Assembly: GCA_900472395.1 (NCBI GenBank) | Contig: UCHV01000024.1 | Location: forward strand, 62,001-126,000 | Length of the DNA: 64,000 nucleotides | Reading direction: 5' to 3' | Origin: Hyphomicrobiales bacterium | GTDB lineage: Bacteria; Pseudomonadota; Alphaproteobacteria; Rhizobiales; Rhizobiaceae | Shown: one piece after another, positions 15,543-23,231 of the stretch | How the letters are laid out: each line of letters begins with the position of its first letter | Position numbering within the stretch: the stretch's first letter is position 1 | The notes under the pieces: model-generated | What the model was told of the DNA's origin: nothing | Seen by the model: only the letters and a program-made list of their open reading frames with translations | The model's database searches: none | Made by a program: the position numbers and the translations under genes

Positions 15543-16410
15543 ATGCGACAAGTTCTTCCGGTCCAATGTGAAGGGATTTCCGAGATCATCGGCTCTTACC
15601 AAGGCCTGATCCTCGATCTTTGGGGAGTAGTGCACGATGGTATTGCTCTTAAACAGGGAGTGCTCGATGCCATCACCAAAGCGCGGCACAGACGCACCAG
15701 GATCCTTCTGCTTTCAAATTCTCCACGACGAAATTCGGAGGTGGAGACGATGCTCGCAGAAATGGGATTGCATAGACATTTGTATAGCGAGTTGTTGACG
15801 TCAGGCGAATTGGTCTACCTCGCGTTGCGGTATGACGATAGATACCGAAAACTGAGGAAATATTTCTATCTGGGTCCTGCCACGCTCGCAGAGTTACTCG
15901 CGGGATCGCCAAATCATCAAAGCGTGCCGATAGGGAATGCAGAGTTCGTTCTCGTCACCGGTTATGCCCCCGACCTGAGTGACAGAGACATGGAATTGGC
16001 ACTCGATTACTGTGTGTTGCAAAACCTGCCGATGATCTGCGCAAATCCCGACAAGATCGTCGGGATCCGGGGAAAGATCGTGCCGTGCGCTGGCAGTGTC
16101 GCTGACCGCTATCGGGACAAAGGTGGCGACGTCCTGTTCTTCGGCAAGCCGGAATTGCCGACATATGTTGCAGCGATAAAGTCCCTAGACCTTCCCAGGA
16201 ACAAAATCCTCGCGATCGGGGACGGGGATGTGCACGGATATCGTTGGGGCCAACCGAGCGGACGTGGCAAGCCTGCTCGTTACCGATGGCATCCACGCTG
16301 ATGACGTAATCGAGCAAGACACAGGCATATTCAGCTTGCGGAAACTGGCAAAGCTGGCGGCCGAACTCGACGCTTATCCCGACTATGTCACAAGGTCATT
16401 GCGATGGTAA
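15543..16410 (+). pseudogene. HAD-superfamily hydrolase (NagD/TIGR01459-like), frameshifted
   Basis: Residues 1 to about 230 read as a HAD-type sugar-phosphatase-like protein with LILDLWGVVHDG as motif I and LLLSNSPRRN as motif II. After KILAIGDG near 16230 the frame is lost: the upstream frame runs into unrelated sequence and stops at 16301. The next frame continues perfectly with TDIVGANRADVASLLVTDGI to the stop at 16410. One extra G in the GGGG run at about 16226 explains it. Corrected length is about 288 residues, normal for the family. It is either a real inactivation or a homopolymer sequencing error. It follows the exporter gene directly. Confidence 0.8.
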
Positions 16411-16428
16411 CAATGTCCCGGGCCACGC

Positions 16429-17241
16429 TCAAACGACGCGCGCAGACATTCGAGGTTCCTCAAGCGGATTGAGTTGCTCTTCGATCGAGTGAACTTCTTC
16501 TTGAAGCATAGCCACCAACTCCGGCAATCGTTCTTCGCTCAGGCGCGCACTTGTCAGATTTATCGCAATCGCTGCGATTGCATCACGTCCCTGGGGAAGA
16601 ATGGGAACAGCGATGGCTGCAATGCCCGCGACAAGGTCTCCGTTGTCGAGAGCAAAACCTTTACGCCTTATCGATTCCAAAGATGCCGTGACCTTAGCCG
16701 CCGACAGGTCGCCGTATCGACTGTAGAGAGGCGCATTGACCTCGATGATGACGGATGCTTCTCTCTCAGGCAAAAACGCGAGGATCGACTGGCTCGCGGC
16801 GCCAACACCCATGGGGATTTCGCCGCCGACATGGCCGGTTAAACTGTCAATGACGTACGCGCCCTGCTGTCGATCGACGCAGACCGTGTTGACACCGGCC
16901 CTTGCCATCAGAAAAACGGAGTCGCCCGTCCCTGCCGAAAGTCTCAAGAGCGACGGGCGCGCAATCTGCCGCAGTCCCGTGCCATCAGCAGCGCGAGCCC
17001 CCATGGCAAATAGCGTCAGGCCGAGACGGTAACGTTTCGTCTCTTTTTCCCTGACGACCAATCCGTGACGCTCAAGCGCGCTCACAATGCGATGGACAGT
17101 GGATTGTTTGAGAGAGAGCGCCTCCCCAATCATTGCCATAGAGGTGCCAGCCTGGCCTGCGTCACCCAAATAGCGAAGGATAGACACAGCGCGATCGAGA
17201 AGTTGCGTTCCAGTCGCGGGGTTCTCGGTTTGCTCAGTCAT
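16429..17241 (-). CDS. IclR-family transcriptional regulator
   Basis: A 270-residue regulator. The winged HTH is at residues 10-75 (TQLLDRAVSILRYLGD, with recognition helix LKQSTVHRIVSALERHGLV). The C-terminal IclR effector domain shows the family pattern, including GAASQSILAFLPE and GFALDNGDLVAGIAAIAVPI. It lies at the right end of the island, convergent with the HAD gene, and is the only single-component metabolite regulator in region 1. It is therefore the best candidate to bind the CCATAnTATGG pairs and sense the catabolic substrate. Direct evidence is lacking; the LuxR protein is the alternative. Confidence 0.9.
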   Translation of the reverse strand: MTEQTENPATGTQLLDRAVSILRYLGDAGQAGTSMAMIGEALSLKQSTVHRIVSALERHGLVVREKETKRYRLGLTLFAMGARAADGTGLRQIARPSLLRLSAGTGDSVFLMARAGVNTVCVDRQQGAYVIDSLTGHVGGEIPMGVGAASQSILAFLPEREASVIIEVNAPLYSRYGDLSAAKVTASLESIRRKGFALDNGDLVAGIAAIAVPILPQGRDAIAAIAINLTSARLSEERLPELVAMLQEEVHSIEEQLNPLEEPRMSARVV

Positions 17242-17284
17242 GGATCATCATTCTCACAAAATAAACATGACTGCATCACATATT

Positions 17285-17563
17285 TCAAGCGCGACAGATA
17301 GGGCACTGTTTCATGATGGATTGCTGGCTGCTCAGGGTATTTTCAAAAACAAAGGATTGCCGGGTCTCAATCATTTCCCGGATCTTTGTCAGCGCCGCCC
17401 TACCCGCAGCCATGGCCGCCGCTCGGCCATCGTTGGTACCAGTTATTTCTTTGGCGAGCTCGTCAGCATTGATCCAAAGGCCTTCGAACTTAAGTTTGGC
17501 ATAAGCGGAGGACTTGCCGGACCCGTTGGGACCGCCGAGGATAATGCAGGATGGCTGCGACAA
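17285..17563 (-). pseudogene. Zeta-toxin-like P-loop protein, truncated
   Basis: The visible 92 residues begin with a P-loop (CIILGGPNGSGKSSA, about residues 6-20) followed by LWINADELAKEI and SFVFENTLSS, the first half of a zeta-toxin/UDP-N-acetylglucosamine kinase fold. Such proteins are usually about 200 residues. Similarity ends near residue 85 and is followed by an unrelated tail just before the IclR gene. The start is a TTG twelve bases after the stop of the small ORF upstream in the same frame, typical of coupled toxin-antitoxin genes. The missing half removes the rest of the catalytic domain, so it is likely inactive. Confidence 0.7.
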
Positions 17564-17575
17564 TCGAAGTGTACC

Positions 17576-17743
17576 CTATGCGGCCGAGATGCGCTTTTCC
17601 TGATTGCGGCTGATACGATCCTTGGCTTCATTCTCTCGGTCACGCGCGGAGATTGGCAAGCCCAGACGGCGGCTCTGGGCAATTGCTTCCCGGCCGATTT
17701 CTTTGAGTGCTTCCTTCTTTTCGTCGTACTTCTTCAAAAGCAT
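17576..17743 (-). CDS. Small protein preceding the zeta-like toxin, possible antitoxin
   Basis: A 55-residue, highly charged ORF (MLLKKYDEKKEALKEIGREA at the start and RISRNQEKRISAA at the end) with a probable long helix. GGAGAT lies a few bases upstream of the ATG at 17743. Its stop is followed after nine bases by the TTG start of the truncated toxin in the same frame. Position and charge suggest an antitoxin or accessory protein of the zeta-like module. I recognise no domain, so the assignment rests on context. Confidence 0.5.
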   Translation of the reverse strand: MLLKKYDEKKEALKEIGREAIAQSRRLGLPISARDRENEAKDRISRNQEKRISAA

Positions 17744-18027
17744 CGTCGATCTCCTATGCCTGCAATATAGCGCCTCCTCGCCCCGACTGCAAATCTGGAT
17801 GTTGGAAAACCGCCTCCGGACGAGAGACTCGATAGATCAAAGTCAATCGGAGTGTAATGTTTGCCGCAGGACTGAAGCTGGATGCGAACGTGCCCTTTCC
17901 ATCCGAGTGACATTGCACGAGACCGTTTTCCCACAAGCGGTTCATCGTGGCGGTGATCAAACTCTTCGTTAGTTCGATTATAATAGAAGAAGGGCAATAG
18001 ATCTGTTTCGATGCTAAGGGCGGTGTC
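17744..18027. other. Intergenic region upstream of the ArsR remnant
   Basis: No gene is supported here. A GATTATAATAG stretch near 17978-17988 contains a consensus -10 hexamer oriented toward the ArsR gene and may be its promoter. Open frames on either strand lack family features. Confidence 0.3.
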
Positions 18028-18371
18028 ATGAGAGTTATGAGGCACCCAGCCATTCAACAAGTCAGCATCGAGCAAGTGTTCTACGCGTTGAGCGACCCCG
18101 TGCGCCTCGAGATTGTGCAGAAGCTTTGCATCACCGACGAGGCCAGTTGCAGTGCACTGGACGGCGGGCGACCAAAGTCCAGCGTGTCTCATCACTTCCG
18201 GGTGTTGCGCGAGGCGGGGTTGGTATGGACCCGCAACGAAGGCGTCACGCACATGAATACGCTGCGGCGCGCCGAGCTTGACGAGCTTTCCCCGGACTGC
18301 TTGACGTCGTCGCTGCAGCCATCCCTAACGGAGCAGGGCGAGACACGACTGGGCTGCTTGAGCCGCTTTGA
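18028..18371 (+). pseudogene. ArsR-family regulator, C-terminally frameshifted
   Basis: The first 90 or so residues are an ArsR winged helix (FYALSDPVRLEIVQKL, then SSVSHHFRVLREAGLV and a TRNEGVTHMNTLRRAELDE end). The open frame then runs into unrelated sequence to 18447. Dropping one base near 18290 restores the normal ending FPGLLDVVAAAIPN and a stop at 18369-18371, giving about 114 residues. A single-base deletion is therefore likely. The DNA-binding part is intact, so residual function cannot be excluded. It lies between toxin-antitoxin remnants. Confidence 0.7.
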
Positions 18372-18460
18372 TATAGGTCTTGCGTCTGCCAATGTCCTGA
18401 TCGCCGGTGACCTACATAAAAATACAACTAGGCGCCACGTCGATTAGCTGTCAAGGATGC

Positions 18461-18494
18461 TGCCATCAAGGTGGCTAATGCCATCTTGATGGCA
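18461..18494. promoter_or_regulatory. VapBC operator
   Basis: TGCCATC-TT-GATGGCA at 18479-18494 is a palindrome with a two-base spacer, and TGCCATCAAG at 18461-18470 supplies a further half site 18 bp upstream. The outer copies also form an 11-bp inverted repeat (18460-18470 with 18485-18495). It lies 40 bp before the antitoxin start. VapBC complexes usually repress their own promoter through such repeated palindromes. Confidence 0.65.
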
Positions 18495-18533
18495 GGCAAC
18501 TTGAGCTGTATGGTAAAGGCAAAGGAGTTCGTT

Positions 18534-18782
18534 ATGGCAGCACCACAGCTTTCCGTTCGCAGTTCTAAGGCGCGAGATTTGGCACACCGACTTGCCCGCC
18601 GCGAAAACCGCACGATCGCCGACATTGTCGAGCGCGCGCTTGAGACCTATGAAGCCCGTGAAGCGGGCCGCGAGCCGGCATCTGAATTTTATAAGCGCAT
18701 CACTGCGCAGTCGGGCACGGATATCGATTTGGATGTGGTGATCGATGCTAACCGGATCCCTCATCAAGGAATTGAGCTTTGA
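18534..18782 (+). CDS. vapB: VapB-like antitoxin (type II)
   Basis: An 82-residue antitoxin of the PSK/Rv0623-like transcription-factor type. The N terminus has a ribbon/helix DNA-binding element (LSVRSSKARDLAHRLARREN and TIADIVERALETYEARE). The C terminus is the flexible toxin-binding tail. I chose the ATG at 18534 because GGAG lies nine bases upstream. It overlaps the toxin gene by four bases and has a palindromic operator just upstream. It should neutralise the adjacent PIN-domain toxin and repress the operon. Confidence 0.85.
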   Translation: MAAPQLSVRSSKARDLAHRLARRENRTIADIVERALETYEAREAGREPASEFYKRITAQSGTDIDLDVVIDANRIPHQGIEL

Positions 18783-19192
18783 TTTTCTTGGATACCAATG
18801 TCGTATCTGAGACCTTGAAGAAGGCGCCAGACAGTGCCGTCATCGCTTGGTTGGTACGCCATGATGCAGAATTGGCTCTGCCGACCGTTGTTGTTGCGGA
18901 AATCGCGTTTGGCATCCAGAAGATCCGTCCCGATCAACGGGCGGAGCGCCTCGAAGAGGGTTTGGCGAACTGGCGGCGCCGCTTTTCAGATCGCATGTTC
19001 GGCCTCACGGAAGAGGCTGCTCTCGCCTATGGCGAAATCATGGGCACAGCTTCGCTTGAAGGGCAGGGAATGTCGGCGCCCGACGGCATGATCGCAGCCA
19101 TTGCCCGTGTTAACGGTGGGCGTCTCGCCACCCGCAATCTCAAGGACTTCAAAACCACGGGACTGGAACTGATATCTCCTTGGGATTTTTGA
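18779..19192 (+). CDS. vapC: VapC toxin, PIN-domain ribonuclease
   Basis: A 137-residue PIN-domain protein of the FitB/VapC group. The acidic catalytic residues are visible: Asp in FLDTNVVSE at the N terminus, Glu in VVVAEIAFGI, and Asp in APDGMIAAIARV near the C terminus, followed by TRNLKDFKTTGLELISPWDF. It starts with TTG overlapping the antitoxin stop (TTGA). VapC toxins cleave tRNA or rRNA under stress. Length and motifs look intact, so the module is probably functional. Confidence 0.9.
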   Translation: MIFLDTNVVSETLKKAPDSAVIAWLVRHDAELALPTVVVAEIAFGIQKIRPDQRAERLEEGLANWRRRFSDRMFGLTEEAALAYGEIMGTASLEGQGMSAPDGMIAAIARVNGGRLATRNLKDFKTTGLELISPWDF

Positions 19193-19248
19193 CGCCAATA
19201 GCCGACGTCCCGTAGACATCGTTAAATCAGCATCCGCGTTGCCTTGCC

Positions 19249-20063
19249 GCTGCGCCGAGTGGCATTGCCTCGGGCGGCCAGATCCTCATCGACGGCAAGG
19301 ATGTCACCGAAAATGCCCCGGCGCAGCGTGGCCTTGCCATGGTGTTCCAGTCCTATGCGCTCTACCCACATATGAGCGTGCGCAAAAACATCGCCTTGCC
19401 GCTGAAGATGGCGCAGATGAACAGGCGAAGATCGACAAGAAGGTGGAAGATGCGGCAAATGTTCTGAACCTCACCGACTATCTGGGCGTCGTCCGGGCCA
19501 GCTGTCCGGCGGTCAGCGCCAGCGTGTCGCCAGCGTGTCGCCATCGTGCGGGAACCGTCGGCCTTCCTGTTCGATGAACCTTTGTCCAACCTCGATGCAG
19601 CCCTTCGCGGCACGATGCGTCTGGAAATCAGCGACCTGCACAACCAGCTGAAAACGACGATCATCTACGTCACCCAAGATCAGGTGGAAGCCATGACCAT
19701 GGCCGACAAGATCGTCGTTCTCAATCGCGGCAATATCGAGCAGGTCGGTTCGCCGATGGCGCTGTACAACACGCCGCGCATGAACCTGATCGACGGTGCC
19801 TATGCCCAGTCGAAGGGTGGCAAAATCGTTGGCATCCGCCCCGGACACCTGACGCTTTCGAAAGATGGCGGTACCTGGAAAGGCACGGTTTCGGTTGCCA
19901 AACATCTGGGCGCCGACACGTTCCTGCATCTCGATGTCGATGGCATCGGCAAGATCACGGCGCGCATTATGGCGATACGGTTTACCTGACGCCGGATGAG
20001 GCGAGGCTGCACCGTTTCGATGACAAGGACCTAAGAATTGCAGGTGCCATGATTTCATTATTC
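19249..20063 (+). pseudogene. Sugar-type ABC transporter ATPase (UgpC/MalK-like), decayed
   Basis: Fragments of a MalK/UgpC ATPase follow one another in different frames: [17 protein letters not shown] and [20 protein letters not shown] in one, [19 protein letters not shown] in the next, then the signature region [11 protein letters not shown], then [18 protein letters not shown] to the C-terminal domain, and finally [18 protein letters not shown]. The Walker A region is absent. An 11-bp tandem duplication (agcgtgtcgcc, about 19521-19542) interrupts the segment after the signature, and part of the C-terminal domain is deleted. No permease genes accompany it. It is clearly non-functional. Confidence 0.85.
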
Positions 20064-20260
20064 TGATCGTGCTGAGCTTTTTGAGCATCTGCATGTTGGT
20101 CGAAGGTTCAGTTCTCTTCAAGGGAGCAACTAGAAAGGAGTACCGATTTCGGTTCAATCATTACATTTGAACCGACATCCGATACAGGCCTAGATTCACG
20201 CTGAGCTAACATCGCTCGATAAATCTTTCGATCTTGTTGTGACAGGTCGAGGAATTGGTT

Positions 20261-21043
20261 TCAAAACACTCCAGGATATCCGGCGCCGTCACTGAGAATG
20301 TGCTGACCGGTCAGGAAACCCGAATGAGCGGAGCAGAGGAAGACGCAAAGCGAAGCGAATTCCTCCGGTGTTGCAAAACGGTTCGCCGAGTTGGTAGAGG
20401 AACGCTCGGCCCAGATTTCATCGAAACTTTTGCTGGCCGCCGTCGCCAGATCGCGTCCATGCTGAAACTGTGTTTCCGTGGCGATGATGCCGGGCAAGGC
20501 ACTGTTGAGCGTGACGTTTCGTGACGCGTATTTGCGCGCCACGCCGGTGATGAAGCCGGAGAGGCCAAGCCGGGGGCTGGTGGAAAGCGCCAGTTCGGCG
20601 CTCGGTTCCTTGACGAAACGAGAGGTGACGGCGACGATGCGGCCGAAACCGCGCTCTGCCATGCCATCGATGACGCCGGTGATCAACTCGATCGGTGAGA
20701 GCATCATCAGGTCGACGGCACGCAGCCAGTCTTCATTGCTCCACTTGCGGAAGTCTCGTTCTGCTCGCGGCCAGCCACCGTTATGGATAAGGATATCCGG
20801 GTCGCTGCAATGGAAGAGAACGGCCTTGCGGCCCTCCTGCTGACCCAGATCGGCAGGGACATAGTCCACTTCGACCTTATGGAGATCCTTCAACGCTGCC
20901 GCGGCCTTCGCCAGTTTTTCCTCGGTGCGGCCAACCAGCACGAGATTGACGCCCTCCGCCGCAAGCAGACTTGCGGAAGCAAAGCCGATCCCCTCGCTTG
21001 CCCCGCAGACCAGCGCCTTGCGGCCCTTCAAACCAAGATCCAT
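20261..21043 (-). CDS. SDR-family oxidoreductase with atypical active site
   Basis: A 260-residue short-chain dehydrogenase/reductase. The N-terminal cofactor motif is ALVCGASEGIGFASASLLA, with NAG replaced by IHNGG. The Ser region is present (VAVTSRFVKEP). Where the family has Tyr-x3-Lys this protein reads LSTSPRLGLSGF, so the catalytic Tyr and Lys are not visible. The C terminus (FLTGQHILSDGAGYPGVF) is normal. It closes the importer/monooxygenase operon, 40 bp after the isomerase gene. Either it uses other residues or it is not a classical dehydrogenase. Confidence 0.82.
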   Translation of the reverse strand: MDLGLKGRKALVCGASEGIGFASASLLAAEGVNLVLVGRTEEKLAKAAAALKDLHKVEVDYVPADLGQQEGRKAVLFHCSDPDILIHNGGWPRAERDFRKWSNEDWLRAVDLMMLSPIELITGVIDGMAERGFGRIVAVTSRFVKEPSAELALSTSPRLGLSGFITGVARKYASRNVTLNSALPGIIATETQFQHGRDLATAASKSFDEIWAERSSTNSANRFATPEEFASLCVFLCSAHSGFLTGQHILSDGAGYPGVF

Positions 21044-21083
21044 TCACTCGTTCCTTCAAATATTTCTGTCAGCGTCAGGCGCT

Positions 21084-21677
21084 TCAATCGGCGGAAAGCG
21101 CCTCGTCGAGGAAGGACAGGCGGTCCTGGCCCCAATAGGGAACGTCCTTGTAGAACCATGTCGGGGTGCCGAACACGCCGCGTTCCTTGGCCTCGTTTTC
21201 GCTGGCCTCCCAGGCGGCAATGATTTCTGGGCTGTCCTCCATCGATTGCAAGAGCTTGCCGTCAAGTCCGATGCTGTTGGCCTTTTCGATGCGCACCGCC
21301 GGATCCTTGACGTCGAGCTCCTCTGCCCAGACGGCGCTCAAAAGTGCGTGGCTGAGATCGAGCGCGGGCAGGCCGAGGCTGTCGGCTGCGACAACCATGC
21401 GGGCGGAGAAATGTGGGACCGTCGGATAGTGTTCGGGCTTCAGGACAAGCGGCATATTGAGACGCTTGCGCCAGCGATCCAGCTCGATGGCGTGATATTC
21501 CTGGCGAGCGACCGGCCGGGTGCGCAAAGGTACGCCGCCGTTTTCCTGGACCACGGTGGTGGTCCGAACCACGACATTCAGGTCATGCTTTTCGATGAGC
21601 GCCTTGAACTGCGGCCAGCCTAGATAGGCCCAGGGAGAGCTCAGCGAATGAAAATAATAAACAGTCTTCTTGGTCAT
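21084..21677 (-). CDS. 2-hydroxychromene-2-carboxylate isomerase-like (DsbA/GST-kappa fold)
   Basis: A 197-residue thioredoxin-fold protein of the HCCA isomerase/kappa GST family. The N-terminal segment YYFHSLSSPWAYLG carries the Ser that binds glutathione in this family, and GVFGTPTWFYKDVPYWGQDRL near the C terminus is the conserved cis-Pro and active-site loop. I chose the ATG at 21677 because AGGAG lies upstream and homology begins there. Family members isomerise ring-opened aromatic intermediates with glutathione. Together with the monooxygenase gene upstream it suggests oxidation and rearrangement of an imported compound. Confidence 0.85.
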   Translation of the reverse strand: MTKKTVYYFHSLSSPWAYLGWPQFKALIEKHDLNVVVRTTTVVQENGGVPLRTRPVARQEYHAIELDRWRKRLNMPLVLKPEHYPTVPHFSARMVVAADSLGLPALDLSHALLSAVWAEELDVKDPAVRIEKANSIGLDGKLLQSMEDSPEIIAAWEASENEAKERGVFGTPTWFYKDVPYWGQDRLSFLDEALSAD

Positions 21678-21702
21678 TTTGACTCCTGGTCGATCTTGAA
21701 AT

Positions 21703-23175
21703 TCAGATGGTGTTGGGTTGGGACGAGACGTCCAATACCTTGTCGGCATCCGTCCATTCGTCGCCCGTCAACTCACTTTTGTCGTAGCCATGAAATTGCG
21801 CGAGCAGTTCCTCTCGATCTTCCGTGAAAAGCGATCGCACGATGCCGTTGACGAGCGTGGTCGCCCCTTCGTTGATGGAAGGCATGCCGCTGTTGATCTT
21901 GCCGTGGGAAAGAAGCGACGGGAACGAAAAGCAGTGGACATAGGAAAGCCACGCATCCTCGGTTTGACCGGGCCTTGGCGTAAACTGGAAGGCATTGCCG
22001 AGATAGGGAGAGATGGCGAGGCCGGCATTGGCCTGTCCTTCGGGTGGCGAATAGGCCTCCCCCCAGGGCAATGCCCTGTCCGTGATTTCGGAAAATTCCG
22101 GCCGCTTTGCGTAGTCGATGCCGAAGCCTGTTGCGAAAATGATGAAATCGACGGCGTAATGGCCCTTGGGCGTGGTGATCTCGACGCCATTTGCGGTTTC
22201 GACCAAGTCGTCTATCGGACTGGACAAATGGAAATGCGCATTGGGCCATGCCGAAACGCGCAGCACGCTGTGACGCGGTGGCGGCGTGCCGGTCTTGCCG
22301 GCTTCTTGCATGATCTCCCATTTGTCGGCATCGGGAAGATCGAAATAGCCGTAACGGGTGCCAAGTCCGGAAATGCCGGAAAGCTTGTCTGTTTTTGCCA
22401 AAGTCGGTTGGCGGGCAAACAGGTCGACGCTGGCTGCTCCGGCCTCCAGCGCGGCGGCTGCATTGTCCATGGCGGAGGAACCCGAGCCGACGACTGCGAC
22501 CCTCTTGCCCTTCAGCGATGCCATGTCGATGATCGCTGCGCCATGAGCGCGATACCGTTCAGCAACCCGGTGGGCAACGGCAGGCAGGGAGGGCTCTCCC
22601 AATCCATCGAGGCCGGTAGCGATAATGACGCGTCGCGCGAATACGCTTTTCTCGCCATACGCTTCGCTATGCGTAATCTCGAACAACCCGCCGGGGCGCG
22701 GAGAAATACCGGTCACCCGCACATCGTTGACGACATCGAGTTCGAGCACCTTTCGATACCAGACCAGATAATCCATCCATTGCCCGGTCGGGATGAGATC
22801 CATGGCCTCGAAAGCCTCGCGACCAAACTGGGCTTCATACCACGCACGGAAGGTCAGAGAAGGAAGGCCGAGTGCGAGGCCGGGCAGATCTTTCGGGGTA
22901 CGCAGCGTTTGCATGCGGGCAGAGGTGACCCAGGGACCTTCGCGCCCGGCCGGCGCGCTGTCGAAGGCACGGACCTCTTCTATGCCGTTAGCCTTGAGCG
23001 CCGCCATGGCGATCAGTCCGCAAAGACCTGCGCCGATCACGGCGACGTCCAGCACCTTGCTTCCGTCCCTGTGCCGCTGTTTCGTCCACGGGGCTGCGGG
23101 GCGGTTCAGCCAAAGCAGGTCTTCGGCAAGTCTCTCTTCCAGCTCTGCCAGTGTTCGGGGGCTAAGGCGGGTCAT
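21703..23175 (-). CDS. Flavin-containing monooxygenase-like FAD/NAD(P)-binding protein
   Basis: A 490-residue cytoplasmic flavoprotein with FAD motif DVAVIGAGLCGLIAMAAL (about residues 43-60), an NADPH-binding motif RVAVVGSGSSAMDNAAAAL (about 225-243) and the ATG-type motif IIFATGFGIDY (about 365). This is the layout of class B flavin monooxygenases and CzcO/YpdA-like proteins. The canonical FMO fingerprint FxGxxxHxxxY is not obvious. The gene lies between the ABC ATPase gene and the isomerase gene in one operon and probably oxygenates the imported substrate. The substrate is unknown. Confidence 0.82.
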   Translation of the reverse strand: MTRLSPRTLAELEERLAEDLLWLNRPAAPWTKQRHRDGSKVLDVAVIGAGLCGLIAMAALKANGIEEVRAFDSAPAGREGPWVTSARMQTLRTPKDLPGLALGLPSLTFRAWYEAQFGREAFEAMDLIPTGQWMDYLVWYRKVLELDVVNDVRVTGISPRPGGLFEITHSEAYGEKSVFARRVIIATGLDGLGEPSLPAVAHRVAERYRAHGAAIIDMASLKGKRVAVVGSGSSAMDNAAAALEAGAASVDLFARQPTLAKTDKLSGISGLGTRYGYFDLPDADKWEIMQEAGKTGTPPPRHSVLRVSAWPNAHFHLSSPIDDLVETANGVEITTPKGHYAVDFIIFATGFGIDYAKRPEFSEITDRALPWGEAYSPPEGQANAGLAISPYLGNAFQFTPRPGQTEDAWLSYVHCFSFPSLLSHGKINSGMPSINEGATTLVNGIVRSLFTEDREELLAQFHGYDKSELTGDEWTDADKVLDVSSQPNTI

Positions 23176-23231
23176 TGCAATTCTCTTCAGGTGTTGTTTT
23201 GCGTCGCTGCGAGTGGCTTGGGGGATGATGT

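Noticed and set aside
17754..18053. 99-codon minus-strand frame upstream of the arsR remnant
   Set aside because: It resembles no family, and part of it runs across the arsR promoter region. I could not exclude a remnant gene, but evidence is insufficient.
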